A stretch of DNA of 64,000 nt from Pseudomonas fluorescens (GCF_001307275.1 NZ_CP012831.1:1054001-1118000); one strand, 5' to 3'. Shown: positions 1 through 8,134, counted from the stretch's first letter. Numbers and translations: made by a program. Notes: generated from the sequence alone by a model not told the origin.

Positions 1-269
1 GTGAAGAACCGGCCATCTCGCCAAGTGAAGATGCGCAGCTGACTGACGGTCAACTGAGCGTCGACAGCCACATCGCTGGCAACCTCTGGCAAGTGCAGGT
101 CGACGTGGGCACGCGGGTGGCCGCCGGTGATGTGCTGGTCATCCTGGAGTCGATGAAGATGGAAATCCCGCTGCTTGCGCCCTCGGCCGGCGTGGTGCGC
201 GAGGTGCGCGTCCAGGCCGGTTCGGCGGTGCGCGCCGGACAGCGCGTCGTGGTGCTGGAACGTGACTGA
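1..269 (+). CDS. uca: Urea carboxylase, C-terminal biotinyl domain (partial)
   Basis: This is the 3' end of a gene cut by the window edge; the reading frame begins at base 3. It encodes a biotinyl/lipoyl attachment domain with the biotin motif ESMKME, the acceptor lysine codon being at 156-158. The frame ends in TGA 23 bases before allophanate hydrolase. Urea carboxylase makes allophanate from urea, bicarbonate and ATP, and the next gene hydrolyses that product. The neighbour is the reason for choosing urea carboxylase over another biotin-dependent carboxylase, because only the carrier domain is visible here. Confidence 0.85.
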   Translation, partial: EEPAISPSEDAQLTDGQLSVDSHIAGNLWQVQVDVGTRVAAGDVLVILESMKMEIPLLAPSAGVVREVRVQAGSAVRAGQRVVVLERD

Positions 270-291
270 ACTCAATCAAAGGATTAACACC

Positions 292-2070
292 ATGAACCTT
301 TCGCTTCGCTTGGACGACCTGCGCGATGCCTATCGCAGCGGCGAACTGACGCCTCGCAAATTGCTGTTGGACCTGCGGGAAAAAGCCGCGGCGCTGAACC
401 CGGACTATCACCTGTTCATCCACCTGCTGACGGTCGAGGAACTGGAGCCCTACCTGGCCGCATTGGAAGGCCGCGACCTGGAAAGCTTGCCCCTGTATGG
501 CGTACCTTTTGCCATCAAGGACAACATCGACCTGGCCGGCATTCCGACCACGGCAGCCTGCCCGGCGTTTGCCTATGTGCCGCCACGCTCGGCGACCATT
601 GTCGAGCAGTTGCTGGCACTGGGCGCGATCCCCCTGGGCAAGACCAACCTCGACCAGTTCGCCACCGGGCTCAATGGCACCCGCTCGCCCTACGGCGCCT
701 GCCGCAACAGCGTGTTGCCCGACTATCCGGCAGGCGGTTCGAGCGCCGGCTCGTCGCTGGCCGTGGCCCTGGGGGTGGCGAGTTTTGCCTTGGGCACCGA
801 TACCGCCGGCTCCGGTCGGGTGCCCGCCGCGCTGAACAATCTGGTGGGATTGAAAGCCACCCTGGGCTTGATCTCCACGGCGGGCGTGGTCCCGGCCTGT
901 CGCACGCTGGACTGCGTCACGACCTTCACGGCGACGGCCAAGGAAGCCAGCCAGCTATTGGCGCTGACGGCCCGTCCAGACCCTCGAGACGACTACAGCC
1001 GCCACAACCCGCAGTGGAACGACGGCTCTTCGTTCGGCGCGCCTCGGCGCTTTCGTTTCGGTGTGCCGCGCCAGCAGGACCTGGCGTTTTTCGGCTGTCC
1101 TGAAGGTCCGCAACTGTTTCTGGAGGCCATCGAGCGACTCGAACGTCTGGGCGGCGAAGCCGTGGAACTGGACCTGTCGCCGTTCCTGGAAGCCGCACGG
1201 CTGCTTTATGAAGGCCCGTGGGTGGCCGAACGCTACAGCGTTGCCGGCCCATTGATGGAGCACGAACCCGACGCCGTACTGCCCGTCATCCGCGCCGTAT
1301 TGGCGAAAGCGCCTACGGTAGATGGCGTACAAACCTTCCGCGCCCGCTACCGTTTGCAAACGCTCAAAGCCCAATGCGACCGGGCCATGGACGCGCTTGA
1401 TTGCGTACTCACACCGACCATTGGCCGGCCAGTGACCCTCGCCGAACTGGCCGCCGAACCGGTGCTACGCAACTCGGAACTGGGTTACTACACCAATTTC
1501 ATGAACCTGCTGGACTACGCCGCCGTCGCCGTTCCCAGCGCGTTCATGACCAACGGCTTGCCCTGGGGTGTGACGCTGTTCGGTCGAGCCTTCACCGATC
1601 AATACCTCTTGAGCCTGGCCGATGCCTTGCAGCGTCAACAGGACAAGACCTTGCCCGTGCCCGCCCACCCGGCGCGCCACGACCGGGCGCGACTGGTCGT
1701 GTGCGGCGCACACCTGGACGGGTTGGCGCTGAACTGGCAGCTCAAGCAACGCGGTGCCCGGCTGATCGAGGCCACCCAAAGCTCGCCGCACTACCGCCTC
1801 CATGCCTTGGCCGGCGGCCCACCCTTGCGACCCGGCATGGTTCGGGTTCGTGAAGGTGGCGTGGCGATCGAGGTCGAAGTCTGGGAGCTGCCGAGCAGTG
1901 AACTGGGCTCGTTCCTGACGGGCATTCCCGCACCGTTGGGACTGGGCAAGGTGCAACTGGCCGATGGGCGCTGGGAGAGCGGATTCATCTGTGATTCGTA
2001 TGGTTTGGAGGGCGCACGGGACATCAGTCACATGGGAGGATGGCGGGCTTATTTACAGAGTCTGAAATAG
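292..2070 (+). CDS. atzF: Allophanate hydrolase
   Basis: This 592-residue cytoplasmic amidase-signature enzyme hydrolyses allophanate to ammonia and carbon dioxide, the second step of ATP-dependent urea degradation. The Ser-cisSer-Lys triad is visible as K76 (FAIKDNIDLAG), S151 (GGSSAGSS) and S174 (GTDTAGSGR). Residues after about 470 form the C-terminal domain typical of allophanate hydrolases and absent from simple amidases, and the length matches the family. The ATG at 292 is preferred because an AAAGGA ribosome site lies just upstream. A longer in-frame start at 175 would lie inside the biotin domain of the carboxylase. The two genes form an operon. Confidence 0.93.
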   Translation: MNLSLRLDDLRDAYRSGELTPRKLLLDLREKAAALNPDYHLFIHLLTVEELEPYLAALEGRDLESLPLYGVPFAIKDNIDLAGIPTTAACPAFAYVPPRSATIVEQLLALGAIPLGKTNLDQFATGLNGTRSPYGACRNSVLPDYPAGGSSAGSSLAVALGVASFALGTDTAGSGRVPAALNNLVGLKATLGLISTAGVVPACRTLDCVTTFTATAKEASQLLALTARPDPRDDYSRHNPQWNDGSSFGAPRRFRFGVPRQQDLAFFGCPEGPQLFLEAIERLERLGGEAVELDLSPFLEAARLLYEGPWVAERYSVAGPLMEHEPDAVLPVIRAVLAKAPTVDGVQTFRARYRLQTLKAQCDRAMDALDCVLTPTIGRPVTLAELAAEPVLRNSELGYYTNFMNLLDYAAVAVPSAFMTNGLPWGVTLFGRAFTDQYLLSLADALQRQQDKTLPVPAHPARHDRARLVVCGAHLDGLALNWQLKQRGARLIEATQSSPHYRLHALAGGPPLRPGMVRVREGGVAIEVEVWELPSSELGSFLTGIPAPLGLGKVQLADGRWESGFICDSYGLEGARDISHMGGWRAYLQSLK

Positions 2071-2080
2071 CGTTGATGGG

Positions 2081-2166
2081 TGGCGAGGGAGCTTGCTCCC
2101 GCTCGGCTGCGAAGCAGACGCTTTCGGGGCCGCTTCTCGGCCCAGCGGGAGCAAGCTCCCTCGCCA
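2081..2166. repeat. REP pair (GAGGGAGCTTGCTCCC type)
   Basis: Two inverted REP units (GGCGAGGGAGCTTGCTCCCG and its complement) flank a GC-rich loop just after allophanate hydrolase. The pair could fold as one long hairpin and help end transcription. It is the GAGGGAG variant, unlike the GTGGGAGCGAGC type common elsewhere in the window. Confidence 0.9.
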
Positions 2167-2251
2167 CGTTCCTACAAACCTGCAAATTCGACTGTCTTTT
2201 CCCACAAGGCCACTAAACTGACTCCATTGGGTCCTAGCCAAGGGAATCGCC

Positions 2252-2998
2252 ATGTCGCTTCGTTCGCCGTTGTATTCCCAGCGCAAGCCGCTGCTGGTCG
2301 TGGTGGCGTTGCTTGGTACAAGCTTCCTGATCATTTCATTGTTGGGCTATTACGCCGCCCATACCTCGATACGCGATCACATTCTCAAGACGCTGTATGT
2401 GAACCTGCTGGTCGGCCTGCTCGTGACGCTGGCGGTCCTGGCCATTCTTTGTCGGCTGATCAACAACTACCAGCAACGCATCGACGCCCAGGCCACCCTC
2501 GACGGCCTGACTGAATTGCCAAACCGCCGTGGCTTCGACCTGCTGGCCGTGCAAGCCCTGCACGAAGCCCAGCGCGAGCCCAGACCCTTGACGGCGCTGC
2601 TGGTGGAACTGGACGACTTCAAGCGGCTGGACACCACTCACGGTCATATCGCCACCGATCAACTGTTGACCGGGTTCGCCCGCAGCCTGACTGAGAGCCT
2701 GCGGCATTCGGACATCGTCTGTCGCTGGAGCGCCGAAGCCTTTGTCGTCCTGCTCAAGGACACCGACGGCCAGACCGGTCTGAAAATCGCGGAGAAAATT
2801 CGTCAGCACATCGAAAAGCAGCGCTATTTCTGCAGCGGTAAACAATTGTTGGTCACCGTCAGCCTCGGCCTCACCACCTTGCAGGACGAAGATACCTTGC
2901 ACAGCTTGCTGTCGCGGACCGATCATGCGTTGCAACGCGCCCGGCAGACCGGGTGCAATCGAACCTGCGTGGACATGCCTCACTCCAGTTATGAATAA
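2252..2998 (+). CDS. Membrane protein with degenerate GGDEF domain
   Basis: This 248-residue protein has two transmembrane helices (about 13-32 and 49-68) with a very short periplasmic loop, then a cytoplasmic GGDEF-family domain (about 80-240). The fold is clear from LDGLTELPNRRGFD and ELDDFKRLDTTHGH. The GGDEF signature itself reads SAEAF, so two of the residues that bind GTP and metal are replaced, and no RxxD inhibitory site sits in front of it. I infer that it has lost diguanylate cyclase activity and may act as a sensor or by protein contact. A strong AAGGGA ribosome site precedes the ATG. The following CWC gene overlaps its end by 8 bases. Confidence 0.85.
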   Translation: MSLRSPLYSQRKPLLVVVALLGTSFLIISLLGYYAAHTSIRDHILKTLYVNLLVGLLVTLAVLAILCRLINNYQQRIDAQATLDGLTELPNRRGFDLLAVQALHEAQREPRPLTALLVELDDFKRLDTTHGHIATDQLLTGFARSLTESLRHSDIVCRWSAEAFVVLLKDTDGQTGLKIAEKIRQHIEKQRYFCSGKQLLVTVSLGLTTLQDEDTLHSLLSRTDHALQRARQTGCNRTCVDMPHSSYE

Positions 2999-3209
2999 AC
3001 CCGACCTTTGCCCGGCCTGCGGCGGCACCAATGACTGCACCCTGGCCGACCCACGAACCGCCGACCGGGCCTGCTGGTGTTATGGCGTGAGCATCGACCC
3101 GGCCGTGCTTGAAGCATTGCCGGCCGAACTGCGTGATCAGTCCTGCCTGTGCCCACGCTGCGCCCAGGTCCAGGCCCAGTTGCGCGCCAAGCCCCAGCCG
3201 ATCGCGTAA
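2991..3209 (+). CDS. Cysteine-rich CWC family protein
   Basis: A 72-residue protein with the spaced cysteines of the CWC family: CPACGGTNDC near the N terminus, the CWC triplet near residue 29, and a C-terminal CLCPRC. The pattern looks like a small zinc ribbon, but the family's function is not established. ATG 2991 overlaps the 3' end of the GGDEF gene and rsuA follows after 35 bases, so the three are probably co-transcribed. A longer reading from 2925 would intrude far into the GGDEF gene and is not favoured. Confidence 0.85.
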   Translation: MNKPDLCPACGGTNDCTLADPRTADRACWCYGVSIDPAVLEALPAELRDQSCLCPRCAQVQAQLRAKPQPIA

Positions 3210-3244
3210 GATGCCCACCCTCCGCTGCCCTGCCTGAACTGCCC

Positions 3245-3937
3245 ATGCGCGTCGACCGTTTCCTCAGCAATCTGCCGCGATTCAATCGCCAACAAGTGCG
3301 CCTGTTGCTGGTGGAGCGCCGGGTGCGAATCGACGGCCAGACCGTCAACGATCCCCATGCCCCGGTACGTGAATTCAGTCGCGTCGAAGTCGACGACGAA
3401 GTGCTGCAAGCCGGCCGACCGGCGCGCTACTTCATGCTGCACAAGCCGCCCGGCTGCGTCAGTGCCACTCGCGATCCGCAACACCCCACTGTCCTCGACT
3501 GGCTGGACGAACCGGACAAGGACGACCTGCACATCGCCGGACGCCTGGATTTCAACACCACCGGGCTGATGCTGATCACCAATGACGGCAGCTGGTCGCG
3601 GCGCCTGACCCAACCACAGACCAAGCTGCCCAAGGTCTACTACGTCGAAACCGAACAAACCATCACCGCCGAATACGCCGACACCTTCGCCCGAGGCCTG
3701 TATTTCGCCTTCGAAGACCTCACCACCCAGCCGGCAGAACTGACGCTACTGGGGGAAAAATCGGCGCGCTTGAGCATCGTTGAAGGGCGCTACCACCAGG
3801 TCAAACGCATGTTCGGCCACTTCGACAACAAGGTGCTGCGCCTGCACCGCGAGCGCATGGGCCCACTGACGTTGGACGGCCATCTCGAGCCGGGCCAATA
3901 CCGCGCCTTGAGCCCTGAGGAAGTCCAGCTCATCTGA
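3245..3937 (+). CDS. rsuA: 16S rRNA pseudouridine(516) synthase
   Basis: This 230-residue RsuA-type enzyme converts U516 of 16S rRNA to pseudouridine. An S4-like RNA-binding domain occupies about residues 1-60 (MRVDRFLSNLPRFNRQQVR). The catalytic domain carries GRLDFNTTGLMLITNDG, whose aspartate is the conserved nucleophile of the RsuA/RluB/E/F group, and the later motif GRYHQVKRMF. ATG 3245 matches the family N terminus; the open frame continues upstream to 3149 only through the overlapping CWC gene. RsuA is chosen over RluB/E/F from length and the N-terminal pattern. Confidence 0.9.
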   Translation: MRVDRFLSNLPRFNRQQVRLLLVERRVRIDGQTVNDPHAPVREFSRVEVDDEVLQAGRPARYFMLHKPPGCVSATRDPQHPTVLDWLDEPDKDDLHIAGRLDFNTTGLMLITNDGSWSRRLTQPQTKLPKVYYVETEQTITAEYADTFARGLYFAFEDLTTQPAELTLLGEKSARLSIVEGRYHQVKRMFGHFDNKVLRLHRERMGPLTLDGHLEPGQYRALSPEEVQLI

Positions 3938-4077
3938 TCCCGCTACCGCTCGGCAGAAGTGTCGAACAATTTTCCGACAGGTACTTGCGCAACGGTCGCC
4001 CCCCTGCTTGAATCAAACCGTCGGCCGAAATGTGACCGATGAGTCACCACATACTTCCAAGAAACTTTTTGCCGGCG

Positions 4078-4093
4078 GGAACCCTCAGGTTCC
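4078..4093. promoter_or_regulatory. Inverted repeat upstream of phaG
   Basis: A perfect 6-bp inverted repeat, GGAACC-CTCA-GGTTCC, lies 155 bases before the phaG start in a 311-bp gene-free stretch. It could be an operator or an mRNA hairpin. No protein is known to me that reads this site, and there is no U tract to make it a terminator. Confidence 0.4.
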
Positions 4094-4248
4094 GCCTTGT
4101 CCGCCCGGCAAACTGCCCGCCTATAACAACACCCGTCGACCGTCTTCCTTGGATCGACATGGGCCTTATCTTCCAGGCGTATGCCTACCTGTCACATTGC
4201 CCGTGCAATCTCATTGCGCGCATACCCGCTTGCCAGGAGTCTTATGAC

Positions 4249-5133
4249 ATGAGGCCAGAAATCGCTGTGCTGGATATACAGGGTCAGTATCGGGTTTACA
4301 CGGAGTTCTATCGCGCAGACGCCGCACAAAAGACCATCATCCTGGTCAACGGCTCAATGGCCACCACTGCGTCGTTTGCACAGACCGCCAAAAACCTCTA
4401 CCCGCAATTCAATGTCGTGCTGTACGACCAACCCTACGCGGGCAAGTCCAAGGCTCACAATCGCCACGAGAAAATGCTGACCAAGGAGATCGAAGGGCAG
4501 ATCCTCCTGGAGCTGATCGATCACTTCGCCGCCGAGCACGTGCTGTCGTTTTCCTGGGGCGGCGCCGCCACGCTGAGTGCCCTGGCCCATCGGCCAAGGC
4601 GCATCGAAAAAGCAGTGATCAGCTCGTTCTCACCGGTGCTCAACGCGCCGATGCGCGACTACCTGGAACGCGGCGTGGATTACCTGGGCAGCCTGGACGG
4701 CGACCGTGTCGGGCACTTGGTCAACAGCACCATCGGCAAGCACTTGCCGCCGTTGTTCAAGCGCTTCAACTATCGCCACGTCAGCAGCCTGGCCGAGCAT
4801 GAGTACGGGCAGATGCACTTCCACATCACCGACGTGCTCCACAGCGACCAACAGTGCTACGTCAACGCGGCCAGGAAAATCAACGTGCCGGTACTGTTCC
4901 TGAACGGCGAATGGGACGAATACACCTCGGCCGTCGACGCCAGGCTGTTCGCCAACCACGTCGAGCACAGCACCTTCAGCACGCTGCAAGCCACCGGGCA
5001 CTTCCTGGACATGGAACACAAAGCCGCCTGCCGCGAAAGCCGCAACGCCTTGCTGGGTTTCCTCACACCGGAACACCACGAAAGCCGACCGCGCTACAGC
5101 TACGTGCAGGGCTACCATGCACTGGCTATCTGA
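4249..5133 (+). CDS. phaG: PhaG, (R)-3-hydroxyacyl-ACP thioesterase/transacylase
   Basis: This 294-residue alpha/beta hydrolase closely resembles Pseudomonas PhaG, starting MRPEIAVLDIQGQYRVYTEF and with the family length of about 295. PhaG diverts (R)-3-hydroxyacyl chains from fatty acid synthesis to medium-chain polyhydroxyalkanoate and is related to RhlA. Visible parts are the oxyanion region around NGSMATTASF, the nucleophile elbow FSWGGA, and the C-terminal histidine in TGHFLDMEH. ATG 4249 is set by homology and a CAGGAG ribosome site; the open frame upstream to 4039 has no family support. It stands alone between rsuA and tRNA-Gly. Confidence 0.93.
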   Translation: MRPEIAVLDIQGQYRVYTEFYRADAAQKTIILVNGSMATTASFAQTAKNLYPQFNVVLYDQPYAGKSKAHNRHEKMLTKEIEGQILLELIDHFAAEHVLSFSWGGAATLSALAHRPRRIEKAVISSFSPVLNAPMRDYLERGVDYLGSLDGDRVGHLVNSTIGKHLPPLFKRFNYRHVSSLAEHEYGQMHFHITDVLHSDQQCYVNAARKINVPVLFLNGEWDEYTSAVDARLFANHVEHSTFSTLQATGHFLDMEHKAACRESRNALLGFLTPEHHESRPRYSYVQGYHALAI

Positions 5134-5144
5134 AACCGAGTCCT

Positions 5145-5188
5145 GGCGAGCAAGCCCCTTCCCCCATCAGCACAGGGGCTTGCCCGCC
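5145..5188 (+). terminator. REP-like hairpin after phaG
   Basis: An inverted repeat (GGCGAGCAAGCCCC and GGGGCTTGCCCGCC, 13-base loop) starts 11 bases after the phaG stop. It is a variant of the local REP units and probably stabilises or ends the phaG transcript. It has no U tract. Confidence 0.6.
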
Positions 5189-5249
5189 AACGACCGCTCT
5201 GGTTTGAGCCTTGCGTAGACGAGTAACCTCGCCGCACGTAAAGAAAAAC

Positions 5250-5278
5250 TTCAAATCCGTGGCCACATCTGGTACAAA
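5250..5278 (+). promoter_or_regulatory. Probable sigma-70 promoter of tRNA-Gly
   Basis: TTCAAA and TACAAA are separated by 17 bases and lie 15 bases upstream of the mature tRNA. Each hexamer matches four of six consensus bases. Confidence 0.5.
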
Positions 5279-5292
5279 GTCAGCCGCTCTGA

Positions 5293-5366
5293 GCGGGTGT
5301 CGTATAATGGCATTACTCCAGCTTCCCAAGCTGATAACGAGGGTTCGATTCCCTTCACCCGCTCCA
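5293..5366 (+). tRNA. tRNA-Gly (anticodon CCC)
   Basis: A 74-base tRNA with encoded CCA. The acceptor stem GCGGGTG pairs with CACCCGC, the T arm reads GAGGGTTCGATTCCCTT, and the anticodon loop TTCCCAA gives CCC. A Rho-independent terminator follows at 5409. I found no second copy of its 3' end in the window that would mark an integrated island. Confidence 0.95.
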
Positions 5367-5408
5367 ATCGAATTCTGGTCCCGCGTCGTATGTTTTTTGA
5401 CGGGGGAT

Positions 5409-5440
5409 TAAAAAACCGGCCCATGGTGGCCGGTTTTTTT
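5409..5440 (+). terminator. Rho-independent terminator after tRNA-Gly
   Basis: AAAACCGGCC and GGCCGGTTTT form a stem around CATGGT, followed by a run of T. It lies 43 bases beyond the tRNA. Confidence 0.9.
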
Positions 5441-5634
5441 ATGGCTGATATTCGGGGAAGTGTGAGGTGATCTCCGAGCGTAGATAGATGGCTCCCCGTC
5501 TACGTCCAAAATAAATACGTCCCCATTTCCACACCCTCGATGTCATCGAGAAAGCCCCCTCTTGCAAGCCGAATACGCCTTGAGCCGGCTACCGCTCAGC
5601 ATCGTCAAAAAAAGGTACTTCAGCTGATAGAGCA

Positions 5635-5820
5635 TCAAACATGCTTAGCGACAAAAGCGACGACGACAAATACGGTCAGAGCGAACGCTGCACCGATGCT
5701 GAACGGCAACCACGTAACGCGAAATGTGGTCGGGGCCGGGCGCCTCATTTCTTCTGCCAAAGCCTCTACCTCTTGATGCAATTGCTCAATGCTTGCTTGA
5801 TGACTTCGATGTGTGGACAT
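5635..5820 (-). CDS. Small coiled-coil/single-pass membrane protein
   Basis: A 61-residue protein with a polar helical N half (about 1-27, with heptad-like QASIEQLHQEVEALAEEMRR) and a C-terminal membrane helix (about 34-57). GGAAG upstream of the ATG could be its ribosome site. It has the same plan as the 64-residue protein 100 bases upstream on the same strand, so the two may be diverged duplicates. I do not recognise the family. Function unknown. Confidence 0.55.
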   Translation of the reverse strand: MSTHRSHQASIEQLHQEVEALAEEMRRPAPTTFRVTWLPFSIGAAFALTVFVVVAFVAKHV

Positions 5821-5921
5821 GTCTTTTTTCTCTTCCGAGGTCGCGGGGCCCTGCTGGGTCAGTGAAACATATCTAGCAATCCTGAGCCGTGTGAGATTGA
5901 CGCATTGTTGCGATCCAGCAC

Positions 5922-6116
5922 TCAGATTTTAACCCAAACACTCGTAAAGGCGACTATGGCGGTCACTACCCCAGCCCCTACTGCGTATGGGTACCAGAAG
6001 GCTTCGTGCTTCAGCTTAGTTTCTTCGGCCGTAAGCTTGCGAGTCTCAGCCAACAACTTTCGGGTTTCGATCAATAGTTTATCGAGCTCTAAATTATCGC
6101 GGTCGTTCTGAAGCAT
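5922..6116 (-). CDS. Small coiled-coil/single-pass membrane protein
   Basis: A 64-residue protein. Residues about 7-36 contain repeated leucine/lysine/glutamate blocks (LLIETRKLLAETRKLTAEE) predicted to coil, followed by a C-terminal membrane helix (about 42-62). AAGGA lies seven bases before the ATG, which supports translation. It precedes the similarly built 61-residue gene on the same strand and probably shares its transcript. Function unknown. Confidence 0.6.
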   Translation of the reverse strand: MLQNDRDNLELDKLLIETRKLLAETRKLTAEETKLKHEAFWYPYAVGAGVVTAIVAFTSVWVKI

Positions 6117-6273
6117 TGATCATCCTTCCAGGGTTTAAGCCATCGCCCTAAGCGTCGCTTTCTACGCAGCCGGCAAAATCTGTCGGACGTCAATCGCAAT
6201 GCCAATCGAATAGTCCGTCTACGGAGCACTATTTCCTATCCGCGCAGTTGTGGATAGCGGGCGGCTCCCCCTG

Positions 6274-6343
6274 AATTTGTAGGCAAACTCAGAGAGTTGC
6301 GTACGCCCCGGGAGATTTGTAGGCAGAATCCGAAAACTGCGTA
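6274..6343. repeat. Pair of about 30-bp direct repeats
   Basis: Two imperfect direct copies of a TTTGTAGGCA...TGCGTA unit begin at 6274 and 6313, 39 bases apart. They sit in a 475-bp stretch without a gene (6117-6590). The purpose is unknown. Confidence 0.6.
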
Positions 6344-6527
6344 GGGGGTGCGCTTACCTTACTTTTCGGCGAGTTTTTGCCTTGTCGCCCTTGTCCTTCG
6401 ATGGCTACGTCTCCAGACGTCGCTGCAAATCAGCGATCGGGCTTGGGAACACGTGAGTCATGCAACCGCGCTTCACGGGAGCTAGACAATGCGTACCTCG
6501 CAGCAAAGATTCCCACCTAACGACAAA

Positions 6528-6569
6528 ACAAAAAGCCTCGGCGTTTTTCGCAACGGGGCTTTTTGTGTC
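6528..6569 (-). terminator. Rho-independent terminator of the Lrp-family gene
   Basis: On the minus strand ACAAAAAGCCCC pairs with GAGGCTTTTTGT, followed by TTTTG. It lies 22 bases after the regulator's stop codon. Confidence 0.75.
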
Positions 6570-6590
6570 TTGGCTGCCTACTTGTGTCGT

Positions 6591-7073
6591 TCATTGCTCA
6601 GCCCCCGGCAAATGCCCCAACGGCAACGCTCCCGGCGTCTTCACCGTATGAATCGCAAAATTGCTCCGGATGTCACTCACCCCCGGCAACTTCAGCAGCC
6701 GCCCGGTGAGGAACCGGTCGTAGGCTCGTAGATCCGGCACCACCACTTGCAACAGGAAATCCGATTCCCCTGAGACCAGGAACGCCGAGATCACCTCCGG
6801 CAATGCCGTGACCGCCTGGCGAAACGCTTCGGCTTGTTCGTCGTTGTGTCGTTCGACCTTCACGCCGACAAAGATCGTCAGCCCGAGGCCCACTTCGTCG
6901 CGGTCCAGGATGGCTTGGTAACCGCGAATGACACCGGCGTCTTCGAGCATTCGCACGCGGCGCAGGCAGGGTGACGGGGACAAGCCGATTTCTTCGGCCA
7001 GTTGCACATTGCTCAGGCGACCATCGCGCTGCAGCGCGGCGAGGATTTTGCGGTCGAAGGCATCCAGTTTCAT
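6591..7073 (-). CDS. Lrp/AsnC family transcriptional regulator
   Basis: This 160-residue regulator has an N-terminal winged helix-turn-helix (about 1-60, with KILAALQRDGRLSNVQLAEEIGLSPSP split by the turn) and a C-terminal RAM ligand-binding domain (about 65-150). It is divergent from the adjacent LysE-family exporter. That pairing is common when the regulator senses the exported amino acid. ATG 7073 (MKLDAFDRK) matches the family N terminus; the frame opens 12 codons earlier without homology. The ligand cannot be read from the sequence. Confidence 0.9.
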   Translation of the reverse strand: MKLDAFDRKILAALQRDGRLSNVQLAEEIGLSPSPCLRRVRMLEDAGVIRGYQAILDRDEVGLGLTIFVGVKVERHNDEQAEAFRQAVTALPEVISAFLVSGESDFLLQVVVPDLRAYDRFLTGRLLKLPGVSDIRSNFAIHTVKTPGALPLGHLPGAEQ

Positions 7074-7212
7074 GTATTGGCATTTCCCAATGGAATAACA
7101 CAATTGCATAGCAGGTTATGCCAATTTCCTGAGCTTTAGAAGCTGACTTCGCAACCACCTGCCCTTCGGCCCTAGACTGGCACGACCGAATCGTCGATGA
7201 AGGGGGTGTGGC

Positions 7213-7842
7213 ATGGCAGAGCTCTGGTTGTTCCTGATGGCCTTGATGGTGGTGTATGTGCTGCCTGGGCCGGACATGATCCTGCTGCTGCAAACCGGTG
7301 CCCGTCAGGGCAGGGGCGCGGCGCTGGCGACGGCGGTGGGCCTGGGCGTCGCCCGGGGATGTCATGTCGCGCTGGCCGCATTGGGGCTTTCGGCATTATT
7401 CAAGACTGCGCCCTGGACCTTTGACGCGGTACGCCTGGCCGGGGCTGCCTACCTGTTATGGATCGGTCTTCAATGCCTGAGGACCACATTGTTGCCGAGT
7501 TTTGAAGGAGCCGGTATCGAGGCCGGAAAGCGGCGTTGGTATCAGGCGATTCGGCGTGGGCTGCTGACCAATTTGCTCAACCCGAAGGCATTGCTGTTTT
7601 GCTCGGTGTTGTTGCCGCAGTTCATCGATCCACAGGGCGGACCGGTGCTGGGACAGTTTGCGTCCCTGGGCGTGGTATTGGTCAGCGTGGGTTTGTTGTT
7701 TGATAGCGCCTACGCGCTGGTAGGTGTCGCGCTTGGGCGCTGGCTTCAACGCTCCCCTTCGGCCCAGCGCGTACAGCAGTGGTTGTTTGGGAGTCTTTTG
7801 ATTGGGTTTGCGGTGCGGCTGACGTTTGTGCAGCAGGCCTAG
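7213..7842 (+). CDS. LysE/RhtB family amino-acid exporter
   Basis: This 209-residue inner-membrane protein has about six hydrophobic helices and the family's N-terminal motif PGPDMILLLQTGARQG. It also carries GLLTNLLNPKALLF in the middle. Members export amino acids or related metabolites with the proton motive force. An AGGGGGT ribosome site precedes the ATG. The divergent Lrp-type gene probably controls it. The substrate is unknown. Confidence 0.9.
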   Translation: MAELWLFLMALMVVYVLPGPDMILLLQTGARQGRGAALATAVGLGVARGCHVALAALGLSALFKTAPWTFDAVRLAGAAYLLWIGLQCLRTTLLPSFEGAGIEAGKRRWYQAIRRGLLTNLLNPKALLFCSVLLPQFIDPQGGPVLGQFASLGVVLVSVGLLFDSAYALVGVALGRWLQRSPSAQRVQQWLFGSLLIGFAVRLTFVQQA

Positions 7843-7917
7843 TGCCTGTGGATAAGCTGATCGAACGGGACCTGGAGCGAAGCGAACTGGGCTGAAACCG
7901 GGGGCTGCTGCGCAGCC

Positions 7918-7943
7918 CGGCGGGAGCAAGCTCCCTCGCCACG
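7918..7943. repeat. Single REP unit
   Basis: CGGGAGCAAGCTCCCTCGCCAC, one half of the GAGGGAG-type REP. The facing half nearby (around 7870) is degraded. Confidence 0.75.
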
Positions 7944-8044
7944 GTCGTATTTTTTATCCTCCCTCACATCCCGAAATAACCCCACTCACCTAGCTGCTCC
8001 CCTTGCCGGGCGTGGCTTCTACACTTCTGTCCAATCAGTTCACC

Positions 8045-8113
8045 TACCCACCAGTGTCGCTCCTGGTGGTTATAGTGTTGATCATTAAATTTCAGTAGGT
8101 ATAGTACCCACCA
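8045..8113 (+). promoter_or_regulatory. Promoter and candidate operator of hicAB
   Basis: TTGATC (8078-8083) and TATAGT (8100-8105) are separated by 16 bases, a good sigma-70 promoter 30 bases before hicA. Direct copies of TACCCACCA at 8045 and 8105, the second just behind the -10 box, could be binding sites for HicB. The operator role is inferred. Confidence 0.55.
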
Positions 8114-8134
8114 AGCACACCACACGGAGGTGTT

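Noticed and set aside
4039-4248. Long N-terminal extension of PhaG
   Set aside because: The known PhaG start MRPEIAVLD with a good ribosome site is at 4249; the extension has no family counterpart.
5293-6600. Integrated genomic island at tRNA-Gly
   Set aside because: No integrase gene and no second copy of the tRNA 3' end were found in the window.
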